Source of the DNA: Nitriliruptoraceae bacterium
GTDB lineage: Bacteria; Actinomycetota; Nitriliruptoria; Nitriliruptorales; Nitriliruptoraceae
Assembly (NCBI GenBank): GCA_007123425.1
Contig: SKLC01000386.1
Location: 1 to 5,752 of the forward strand
Direction of reading: 5' to 3'
Length of the DNA stretch: 5,752 nt
Shown here: positions 1 to 4,914 of the stretch, one piece after another
Layout of the letters: every line of letters begins with the position of its first letter
How positions within the stretch are numbered: position 1 is the stretch's first letter
The notes under the pieces: generated by a model
Told to the model about the DNA's origin: nothing
What the model saw: the letters and a program-made list of their open reading frames with translations, nothing else
The model's database searches: none
Made by a program: the position numbers and the translations under genes

Positions 1-23
1 GCCTGGCTGCGCTCGATCAGCAT
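1..23 (-). CDS. Third MCE-family protein of the operon, N-terminal fragment (mceC position)
   Basis: Only the first seven codons are inside the window, reading MLIERSQ before the edge. The ATG at 23-21 shares one base with the TGA stop of the preceding gene (25-23), giving a TGATG junction like those expected inside a co-translated operon. A G-rich run at about 36-31 could serve as a weak ribosome binding site. Actinobacterial mce operons carry six consecutive MCE genes (A to F) after the two permeases, so the next gene should be an MceC-like protein. The basic residues just before the edge fit the cytoplasmic stub ahead of a membrane anchor. Identity is inferred from position only, because no MCE domain is visible. 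Confidence 0.5.
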
Positions 24-1072
24 CAGTCCAGCCCCCCGCCGAGCAGCTCGTCGAGGCCGGTGCCGCCGCTGGCCGTGCCGTCCTCGCGGGGCAGGGCGGC
101 GCCGCGCTCGGTCGAGACCACGGCGTCGCCGACCGAGGTGCCCACGGCGCGGATGTTGAACCACTGGCCCGTGCGCGAGATCAGGTGGTAGCCGAGCATG
201 CCGGTGGGCGTGGTGGCCAGGATCTCCTCGAGGTCGTCGCGCTGCTGCGAGGTCACGTCGGTGAGGTCCTCGAGCGCGTCGACGCTGGCGTGGATCTCGC
301 CCTCGTTGGCCTCGACGAACCGGCGCAGCTCCTGCTGGCCGTCGGCGAGCCCGACGATCGCCGCCTCGATCTCGTCGTTGCGCTCGGCGAGGGTCGACGA
401 CACCTCCGCGAAGCTGTCGAGCAGCCCGCGCAGCTCGTCCTCGCGCTGCGCGTAGGCCTCCAGCGTCCTGGCGGAGTCGACCAGCAGCGCGTCGAGCTCC
501 TCGTCGCGGGAGGCGATGGCCTGGGTGAGCTCGCCTCCGCGCTCGATGAGCGAGCGGACCTGCTGCTCCCGGCCCACCAGCCCCTCGGCCAGCGCCTCGA
601 GCACCTGGTTCTGCAGCTCCGGGTCGAGCGCCTGGATGAACGGCGTGAGCCGCTGGAGCAGGGAGCCGAGGTCGGCGGGCGCCCGGGTCTGGGCGAGGGG
701 GAAGGTGTGGCCCTCCTCGACCGTGCGGGCCTCGCCGCCGGGCTCCACGTAGAGGAACCGCAGGCCCAGCACGTCCCGCCAGCGAACGACCACCTCGCTG
801 TCGGTGGGGAGCTCGATCTCCTCGCGGACGCTGAAGGTGACCTCGGCGGTCCCGCCGGGCAGGTGCTCGATCGACTCGACGCGGCCGAGGGTGACCCCGG
901 CGATCTTGACGTCGTCGCCCTGGATCAGGCCCTGGACGTCGGTGAACTCGGCGGCGTAGGTGGCGCGCGACTCGAAGGAGATGTTGCCCATCACGATCAC
1001 GAGCCAGCCCGTGAACGCGAGGCAGACCAGCGCGAACACGCTGAACTTCAGCAGCGGGAAGCGCTCGCTCAC
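23..1072 (-). CDS. mceB: MCE-domain lipid-binding protein, second in operon (MceB-like)
   Basis: This is a 349-residue MCE (mammalian cell entry) family protein, probably a membrane-anchored, outward-facing subunit of a lipid uptake conduit. Residues 9-28 form one hydrophobic anchor with a short cytoplasmic N-terminus and no signal peptidase site. Residues 38-112 are the MCE/MlaD domain, with the usual core GLIQGDDVKIAGVTLGRVESI near 48-68, and WRDVLGLRFLYVEPG at 98-112 matching the xxLGxRYxxLxPG strand typical of MceB-type proteins. Residues 130-285 are long, charged, heptad-like helices that in known MCE structures assemble into a tube. The tail is Gly-rich and low in complexity. The GTG start at 1072-1070 overlaps the previous stop in a GTGA junction and is preceded by GAGGAG (1083-1078) at 5 nt. 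Substrate is not predictable; sterol, fatty acid and phospholipid importers all share this architecture. Confidence 0.9.
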   Translation of the reverse strand: MSERFPLLKFSVFALVCLAFTGWLVIVMGNISFESRATYAAEFTDVQGLIQGDDVKIAGVTLGRVESIEHLPGGTAEVTFSVREEIELPTDSEVVVRWRDVLGLRFLYVEPGGEARTVEEGHTFPLAQTRAPADLGSLLQRLTPFIQALDPELQNQVLEALAEGLVGREQQVRSLIERGGELTQAIASRDEELDALLVDSARTLEAYAQREDELRGLLDSFAEVSSTLAERNDEIEAAIVGLADGQQELRRFVEANEGEIHASVDALEDLTDVTSQQRDDLEEILATTPTGMLGYHLISRTGQWFNIRAVGTSVGDAVVSTERGAALPREDGTASGGTGLDELLGGGLD

Positions 1073-2106
1073 GGCCGCTCCTCGCAGCCCGGCAGCTGGG
1101 GGACCTCATGGCAGAGCAGCTCCAGGGGGTCCACCTCGGCGAGGTCGATGAAGATCCGGAAGCCGGCCCACTCGCTGCCGTCGTCGAGCAGGATCCCCCC
1201 GGAGCCCATGATGCGCGCGTAGAGGAAGGCGCCGTTGATCAGCCCGCCGATCTCGGGAGCCTGGCGCTCGAGCACGTCGCCGACGGGCTGGCTGGTGGTC
1301 AGCAGGCGCGAGATCGCGGCCTGCTCGGTGTCGAGGAAGCCGCTCAGCGTCCGGGCCGCGCGGGAGGCGGTGTCGAGGTTGCGGCGGATGTCGTCCTGGC
1401 GCTCGACCAGCAGCGCGGTCGCGTCGGGCAGGGTGTGGTTGAGCCGCGCGAGGTCGTCGGTGGCGGGCGCGAGCGCCTCGGAGAGGTCGGCCATGGCCCC
1501 GGCGCGCTGCAGCGTGTCCCCGGCCGTGCGCGCGCCGAAGGCGAACAGCTGCTGGGAGACCTCGAGGTTGTCCGCGATGCGCTCGCCCTCGCCGTGCTGG
1601 GCGCCGAGGGCGTCGACGATGTGGGCGAGCTCCTCCGGGTCGATCGCGGCGACGAAGGGCTCGAGGACGTCGATGGCCTCCGAGAGCTCCGTGGGCTGGC
1701 GCTCGGCGGCGATCACCTCGCCCGCCGCCAGGTGGGGCTCCTGCCCGAAGCGGGCGTCGTCGAAGGAGATCTCGATCTGCTTCTCGCCGAGCAGCGTCTT
1801 GGCGGTGACCACCAGCTCGAGCGCCTCGGGCGGAGGCAGCCGGGGCTCCTCGCGGAGGGTGAGGGTGGCACGGGCACGGCCGTCCTCGAAGCGGACCTCG
1901 GAGACCTCGCCGATGTTGACGCCGCGGACCTTGACGTCGCTGCCCTCGCGCAGCCCCACGCCGGCCCGGCCGAGGTCGGCGGTGACCTCGTAGCTGCCCG
2001 CGGGCGGGGCGAAGCGGGACTCGAGGACGAGCGCGCCCACGGCCAGCAGCAGCACCGCGGCCGCGGTGCCGACGATCCGGCGGACGACGACGGCGTCGGG
2101 GCTCAT
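1069..2106 (-). CDS. mceA: MCE-domain lipid-binding protein, first in operon (MceA-like)
   Basis: This is a 345-residue MCE-family protein. A single membrane anchor spans residues 10-28, followed by the MCE/MlaD domain at about 37-115. Visible core elements are GLREGSDVKVRGVNIGEVSEV (51-71), with the conserved G-x-V-x-x-x-G-V-x-x-G-x-V pattern, and TAKTLLGEKQIEI (101-113), the strand that in MceA proteins reads xxTLLGxxxxEL. Residues 125-310 are predominantly helical. The C-terminus has two cysteines (332 and 341) around a Pro-rich segment, possibly an extracytoplasmic disulfide. The ATG at 2106-2104 overlaps the TGA of the upstream permease (ATGA junction), and no clear ribosome binding site is seen, so translation probably depends on coupling. 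Order after two permeases is that of mceA. By analogy with mycobacterial Mce systems it would receive hydrophobic substrates outside the membrane and hand them to the permease; the actual substrate is unknown. Confidence 0.9.
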   Translation of the reverse strand: MSPDAVVVRRIVGTAAAVLLLAVGALVLESRFAPPAGSYEVTADLGRAGVGLREGSDVKVRGVNIGEVSEVRFEDGRARATLTLREEPRLPPPEALELVVTAKTLLGEKQIEISFDDARFGQEPHLAAGEVIAAERQPTELSEAIDVLEPFVAAIDPEELAHIVDALGAQHGEGERIADNLEVSQQLFAFGARTAGDTLQRAGAMADLSEALAPATDDLARLNHTLPDATALLVERQDDIRRNLDTASRAARTLSGFLDTEQAAISRLLTTSQPVGDVLERQAPEIGGLINGAFLYARIMGSGGILLDDGSEWAGFRIFIDLAEVDPLELLCHEVPQLPGCEERP

Positions 2107-2969
2107 CCGGCGATCCGTACCGTCTCGCCGCCGGCGAGCCAGATGGCGATCGACATCACCATGTTGAGGATCACCACGATGGTGATGCTGGCCCGGATCG
2201 CGCGGCCCACCGCGACGCCCACGCCGGCGGGGCCACCCTTGGCGTAGAAGCCGTAGTAGGTGTGGATCAGCACCACGACGATGGTGAACACGACCGCCTT
2301 GAGCAGGCTGTAGAAGACGTCGATGGCCGGGAGGAACAGCGCCAGGCGGGTGTCGTAGGTGCCCGGCGAGATCGTGTAGAAGCCGGTGACGATCAGCCGG
2401 GTGGCGAAGAACGCGCTGAACAGCGCGACGAGGAACAGCGGGATGCCCGGGATCAGGGCGGACCAGATGCGGGTGGAGACCAGGTAGGGGATGGGGCGCA
2501 CCCCGATCACCTCGGCGGCGTCGATCTCCTCGCTGATGCGCATCGCGCCCAGCTCGGCCGTGTAGCCCGCGCCGATCTTGGCGGCCAGGGCGACCCCGTA
2601 GATCAGCGGGGTGATCTCCCGCACGTTGGCCCAGGAGGAGACCAGGCCGATGTAGGCCTCCACGCCGATCTGCTGCAGGCCCGCCACGCCCTGCAGCCCG
2701 ACCTGCGTTCCGGTGAAGAACGCCAGGGCGGTCACCACGAACAGCATGCCGCCGCCGACGATGATCGCGCCGGCGCCCACCACGACGTCGGAGACCTGCG
2801 GCAGGATCACCGACTTCCACCACTTGAGGCTGTAGGGCATGGCCGAGACGGCCTCGCCCCAGAAGCGCATCTGGTCCGCGAACTCCTCGAAGCCCTTCAG
2901 GGGTCGCGAGACCGCCCGCAGGGCGCGGGTCTCCGCCGGGACGCGGGAGGGGGCTTCGTCGACGGCCAC
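2103..2969 (-). CDS. yrbEB: MlaE/YrbE-family ABC transporter permease, second subunit (YrbEB-like)
   Basis: This 288-residue integral membrane protein belongs to the MlaE/YrbE permease family. It would pair with the neighbouring permease to form the transmembrane core of an MCE lipid transporter. Hydrophobic segments lie roughly at 62-85, 119-136, 170-192, 205-240 and 262-280. The conserved cytoplasmic coupling segment is AELGAMRISEEIDAAEVIGV at 138-157 followed by R-P, the EExDAxxxxGxxP pattern that contacts the ATPase. The late YGFYAKGGPAGVG region (about 241-251) is also typical. The GTG start is at 2969-2967, 6 nt after the stop of yrbEA; only a weak GAAGG lies upstream. An N-terminal extension of about 50 polar and amphipathic residues precedes the first membrane span, as in other YrbEB proteins. 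Its stop overlaps the mceA start by 4 nt. Confidence 0.93.
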   Translation of the reverse strand: MAVDEAPSRVPAETRALRAVSRPLKGFEEFADQMRFWGEAVSAMPYSLKWWKSVILPQVSDVVVGAGAIIVGGGMLFVVTALAFFTGTQVGLQGVAGLQQIGVEAYIGLVSSWANVREITPLIYGVALAAKIGAGYTAELGAMRISEEIDAAEVIGVRPIPYLVSTRIWSALIPGIPLFLVALFSAFFATRLIVTGFYTISPGTYDTRLALFLPAIDVFYSLLKAVVFTIVVVLIHTYYGFYAKGGPAGVGVAVGRAIRASITIVVILNMVMSIAIWLAGGETVRIAG

Positions 2970-2975
2970 GACGGC

Positions 2976-3740
2976 TCAGACCTTCGGAGGGACGATGTTG
3001 AAGTACAGCGCGGTCATGATGAAGTTCACGACGAAGAGCACCACGAACGTGAGCACGACGGCGCGGTTGACCGCATCCCCCACCGACTTGGGGCCCCCGC
3101 GGGCGTTGTACCCGTACCAACAGGCGATGGCGGCGGCGAGGTAGCCGAAGACCACGGCCTTGAGCATCGACGACCACAGGTCGGGCAGGTGGGCGAGCTC
3201 GGTGAAGGAGGCGAAGTAGGCCCCGGAGGTGCCGCCCTGCACGGGGACCGCCATCACCCAGCCGCCCATGATCCCGGCCACCGAGACCACGCCGACGAGC
3301 AGGACCGAGACCAGCGTGGCCGCCGCCAGCCGGGGCAGCACCAGGCGGTGGATGGGGTCGACGCCCATGACCTCCATGGCGTCGAGCTCGGAGCGGATGC
3401 GTCGCGAGCCGAGGTCGGCGGTCATCGCGGAGCCGCCGGCGCCGGCGATCAGCAGCGCGGTGGCTACCGGGGACGCCTCGCGCACGATGGCGAGCACCAT
3501 CGCCGCGCCGATGTGGGACTCGGCCCCGATCTGCTGGGCGATCGAGCCCACGTGCAGGGCGATGATCACCCCGAAGGGGATCGAGATGAGCACGACCGGG
3601 ACGATGGTGACCTTGGCGATGAACCAGCACTGCTCGACGAACTCGGAGAAGGGGAAGCCCTTGCGGATGGCCAGCGCGCCATCCACGCCCATGGACGTCA
3701 CACCGCCGAGCTGCTCGACGCCCGTCTTGACGCTGGGCAC
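2976..3740 (-). CDS. yrbEA: MlaE/YrbE-family ABC transporter permease, first subunit (YrbEA-like), operon leader gene
   Basis: This 254-residue MlaE/YrbE permease is the first gene of the operon. Residues 33-42 (EFVEQCWFIA) are the typical interfacial helix before the first membrane span (about 43-65). The coupling motif ADLGSRRIRSELDAMEVMGV occupies 108-127 and is followed by DP, an almost canonical YrbEA signature. The sequence GYNARGGPKSVGDAVN at 210-225 and the FNIVPPKV terminus are also characteristic. Further membrane spans lie near 80-104, 135-160, 192-208 and 228-247. I chose the GTG at 3740-3738 because GGGAGGA (3753-3747) sits 6 nt upstream; the internal ATG at 3692 has no such site. 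The open frame extends to 4100, but the extra part is Arg-rich and looks like noncoding GC-rich sequence. The partner ATPase is not in this window. Confidence 0.93.
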   Translation of the reverse strand: MPSVKTGVEQLGGVTSMGVDGALAIRKGFPFSEFVEQCWFIAKVTIVPVVLISIPFGVIIALHVGSIAQQIGAESHIGAAMVLAIVREASPVATALLIAGAGGSAMTADLGSRRIRSELDAMEVMGVDPIHRLVLPRLAAATLVSVLLVGVVSVAGIMGGWVMAVPVQGGTSGAYFASFTELAHLPDLWSSMLKAVVFGYLAAAIACWYGYNARGGPKSVGDAVNRAVVLTFVVLFVVNFIMTALYFNIVPPKV

Positions 3741-3746
3741 GTCGGG

Positions 3747-3753
3747 TCCTCCC
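3747..3753 (-). promoter_or_regulatory. Ribosome binding site deciding the yrbEA start
   Basis: GGGAGGA on the minus strand lies 6 nt before the GTG at 3740. It fits the anti-Shine-Dalgarno sequence closely and is the reason for preferring this start over the ATG at 3692 or the long upstream extension. Confidence 0.8.
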
Positions 3754-3846
3754 ACGGATTGGCTCTCGGGTCGTTCGCGCGGCGCACGAGCGGCTGCGGT
3801 CGCGCTCACCGCGTACCGGCGCTGCCGGGCCTCGCATCGGGTCCAA

Positions 3847-3862
3847 CGAGCGGGCCCGCTCG
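3847..3862. repeat. Perfect 16-bp palindrome, candidate operator
   Basis: CGAGCGGGCCCGCTCG reads identically on both strands with no spacer. It sits 107 bp upstream of the yrbEA start. A perfect palindrome of this length is uncommon even in GC-rich noncoding DNA, and its place between divergent regulator and operon makes an operator role plausible. Which protein would bind is not shown by the sequence. Confidence 0.45.
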
Positions 3863-3890
3863 ACGTCACGCGACGGGGGCGCGCCCGACG

Positions 3891-3900
3891 ACCTCGAGGT
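3891..3900. repeat. Perfect 10-bp palindrome
   Basis: ACCTCGAGGT is self-complementary. Its centre is 41 bp from the centre of the 16-bp palindrome, about four helical turns, so cooperative binding on one DNA face is possible. On its own a 10-bp palindrome could arise by chance. Confidence 0.25.
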
Positions 3901-3913
3901 GGCCGTGGCGCCC

Positions 3914-3928
3914 GGCTCGGATCGAGCC
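3914..3928. promoter_or_regulatory. 15-bp dyad, candidate IclR-type operator
   Basis: GGCTCG-GAT-CGAGCC has perfect 6-bp arms around a 3-bp centre. The overall 15-bp size matches operators of the IclR family such as the E. coli IclR site. The CTCG/CGAG elements also occur in the 16-bp palindrome at 3847-3862, although there as outer arms in the opposite order. It lies between the divergent regulator and transporter genes. Function is inferred. Confidence 0.35.
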
Positions 3929-3953
3929 ACCGTCCGCACGGCCGTGAGAGCGC

Positions 3954-3982
3954 TTGACCGTGCGCGGGTCGCGCAGCACACT
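3954..3982 (+). promoter_or_regulatory. Weak candidate promoter for the IclR gene
   Basis: TTGACC at 3954-3959 matches five of six bases of a -35 box. CACACT at 3977-3982, 17 nt later, retains only the A2, A4 and T6 bases of a -10 box. It coincides with the most AT-rich patch of the region. If real, transcription would begin near 3989 and leave a leader of about 138 nt. The poor -10 makes this a low-confidence call. Confidence 0.25.
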
Positions 3983-3995
3983 TTGTCGGCGCACG
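3959..3995. repeat. Separated inverted repeat with 7-bp arms around the AT-richest patch
   Basis: CGTGCGC (3959-3965) and GCGCACG (3989-3995) are perfect reverse complements with 23 bp between them, a centre-to-centre distance of 30 bp, about three helical turns. The enclosed DNA contains the candidate -10 region, and the left arm begins at the last base of the -35 candidate. This would suit a repressor straddling a promoter, but GC-rich arms of this length can occur by chance. Confidence 0.25.
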
Positions 3996-4005
3996 ATCCG
4001 TACCC

Positions 4006-4021
4006 CCGCGGCGATCCGCGG
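4006..4021. repeat. CCGCGG pair forming a short hairpin
   Basis: Two copies of CCGCGG, each self-complementary, are separated by CGAT, so they can be read as a direct repeat or as a 6-bp stem with a 4-nt loop. It lies in the presumed leader of the IclR gene. No poly-U tract follows, so it is not a standard terminator. Confidence 0.25.
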
Positions 4022-4039
4022 CGAGGTGCGGCCAGGAGC

Positions 4040-4063
4040 GCCGGCGGAGGACCCTCCGGCGGC
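4040..4063 (+). repeat. Long imperfect hairpin in the IclR gene leader
   Basis: Arms 4040-4049 and 4054-4063 pair at nine of ten positions (one G-G mismatch at 4044/4059) around the loop GACC. It ends 63 nt before the GTG of the IclR gene. It could be an operator for autoregulation or an RNA hairpin in the leader. There is no U-run after it, which argues against an intrinsic terminator. Confidence 0.35.
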
Positions 4064-4113
4064 GCTGGCAGCCACGACGACGAGCGTCAGGCCGCTCCAC
4101 ATCGGGCGGTGAC

Positions 4114-4121
4114 GGGAGGAG
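4114..4121 (+). promoter_or_regulatory. Ribosome binding site deciding the IclR gene start
   Basis: GGGAGGAG lies 5 nt before the GTG at 4127. This strong site fixes the start there and rules out the 76-residue in-frame extension that could begin at 3899. Confidence 0.8.
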
Positions 4122-4126
4122 CCCAC

Positions 4127-4858
4127 GTGGTAGCGGAGGACAGCAAGCGCGGCCGGCGGTCCAGCGGCTCCCGCACCCTGGCGCGGGGGCTCGCCCTGCT
4201 CAATGCGCTCGGGGAGCACAGCGACGGCGCCACGGTCTCCGGGCTGGCGGAGTCCACGGGCCTGGACCGGGCCGTGCTCTACCGCCTCCTCGACACGCTC
4301 ACCGCCGAGGGGTTCGTCACCCGCGACGCGGAGTCCCGCAAGTACCGCCTGGGCCTGTCGATGCTCGAGCTGGGCGTGCGCGCCGCGCAGGGCCTCGAGG
4401 TGCGGCGCCTGGCCGGGCCGCCGCTGCGGGCGCTGTCCGAGGACACCAACGAGACGGCCTGCCTCGCCGTGCGCGATCGGGACGACCTCGTGGTCGTCGA
4501 GGTGATCGAGCCCGGCGACCGGTTCGTCCAGGTCAACTACCGGGTCGGGTTCCGGCATCCGCTCGGGGTCGCCGCCCACGGCAAGGCGCTGCTGGCCTTC
4601 CTGCCGGAGGGGGCCCGGGACACCTCGCTGCAGCCCGTCCGCCAGCGGGGAGTGGCCTACACGCGCGACGAGCTCGAGCCGGGAGCCTCCGGCGTCGCGG
4701 CGCCCGTCTTCGACCACACGGGCCGGGCCGTGGCCGCGGTCGGGATCGTCGCGCCCACCGCGCGGCTGCCCGAGCCGGAGTCGATCGCCCTGCGGGTGCT
4801 GCGCTCCGCCAGGGAGATCTCGGAGCGGCTCGGATGGCGGCCGCGCCGGGCGACGTAG
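4127..4858 (+). CDS. IclR-family transcriptional regulator
   Basis: This 243-residue protein has the two-domain layout of IclR regulators. Residues 16-76 form the winged helix-turn-helix: RTLARGLALLNAL opens the first helix, VSGLAESTGLDRAVLYRLLDTL (37-58) carries the turn and recognition helix, and DAESRKYRLG (67-76) is the wing. Residues 90-238 are the GAF-like effector domain, with HPLGVAAHGKALLAFLP (144-160) and GVAAPVFDHTGRAVAAVGI (189-207) as landmarks. The stretch between these landmarks is short compared with family members I know, by about 25 residues. Such proteins bind small metabolites and control adjacent genes as repressors or activators. The gene faces away from the mce operon across a 386-bp palindrome-rich gap, so that operon and the regulator itself are the likeliest targets. 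The ligand cannot be guessed. Confidence 0.93.
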   Translation: MVAEDSKRGRRSSGSRTLARGLALLNALGEHSDGATVSGLAESTGLDRAVLYRLLDTLTAEGFVTRDAESRKYRLGLSMLELGVRAAQGLEVRRLAGPPLRALSEDTNETACLAVRDRDDLVVVEVIEPGDRFVQVNYRVGFRHPLGVAAHGKALLAFLPEGARDTSLQPVRQRGVAYTRDELEPGASGVAAPVFDHTGRAVAAVGIVAPTARLPEPESIALRVLRSAREISERLGWRPRRAT

Positions 4859-4886
4859 GCGGGGCCGGCGCGCGAGGCCCGGGCAG

Positions 4887-4892
4887 TAGGCT
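4887..4892 (+). promoter_or_regulatory. Candidate -10 box for the ferritin-like gene
   Basis: TAGGCT fits the TANNNT -10 consensus seen before many actinobacterial genes. It lies 22 nt before the GTG start, which would give a short leader containing the AGGAAGG ribosome binding site. No matching -35 box is visible. It suggests the gene can be transcribed independently of the IclR gene 56 nt upstream. Confidence 0.35.
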
Positions 4893-4901
4893 GGCCGCGG
4901 C

Positions 4902-4908
4902 AGGAAGG
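4902..4908 (+). promoter_or_regulatory. Ribosome binding site deciding the ferritin-like gene start
   Basis: AGGAAGG lies 6 nt before the GTG at 4915. This supports that start over an upstream in-frame ATG at 4834, which would overlap the end of the IclR gene and add 27 Ala/Gly-rich residues. Confidence 0.65.
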
Positions 4909-4914
4909 GCGGCA

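Larger units (their letters stand above)
3741..4126. other. Divergent intergenic control region between the mce operon and the IclR gene, rich in dyad symmetry
   Basis: This stretch has no convincing gene. Frames that run through it are Arg- and Pro-rich and lack family features. It carries ribosome binding sites at both ends and an unusual number of inverted repeats: 3847-3862, 3891-3900, 3914-3928, 3959/3995, 4006-4021 and 4040-4063. The least GC-rich patch is near 3975-3987, where promoter opening would be easiest. Promoters for both directions must lie here, yet I can only point to one weak candidate on the plus strand. The position and the dyads are consistent with control by the divergent IclR protein. 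Confidence 0.75.

Noticed and set aside
1013..1043. Possible lipoprotein signal around C17 of the MceB-like protein
   Set aside because: The sequence ALVC has Val directly before Cys and the cysteine lies in the middle of the hydrophobic span, so it does not fit a lipobox.
185..2247. Two long plus-strand open frames (185-1222 and 1108-2247)
   Set aside because: Both lie antisense to the MCE genes and consist mainly of Leu, Gly, Glu, Asp and Val in repetitive composition. The minus-strand products have clear MCE domains and operon junctions.
2262..3947. 561-codon open frame on the plus strand
   Set aside because: It is antisense to the permeases, rich in Asp, His, Gly and Arg with no domain pattern, as expected for a GC-rich shadow frame.
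1069..3981. 970-codon open frame on the minus strand
   Set aside because: Only its last 345 codons, from the ATG at 2106, encode the MceA-like protein. The upstream part is Arg/Gly/Pro-rich and overlaps both permease genes in another frame; it is open because of high GC.
3741..4100. N-terminal extension of the YrbEA permease
   Set aside because: The extension is strongly Arg-rich and unlike any permease N-terminus; GGGAGGA at 3753-3747 marks the GTG at 3740.
3899..4126. 76-residue N-terminal extension of the IclR protein
   Set aside because: The extension is Arg/Ala/Gly-rich, and a strong ribosome binding site sits just before the GTG at 4127. Normal IclR proteins begin close to the helix-turn-helix.
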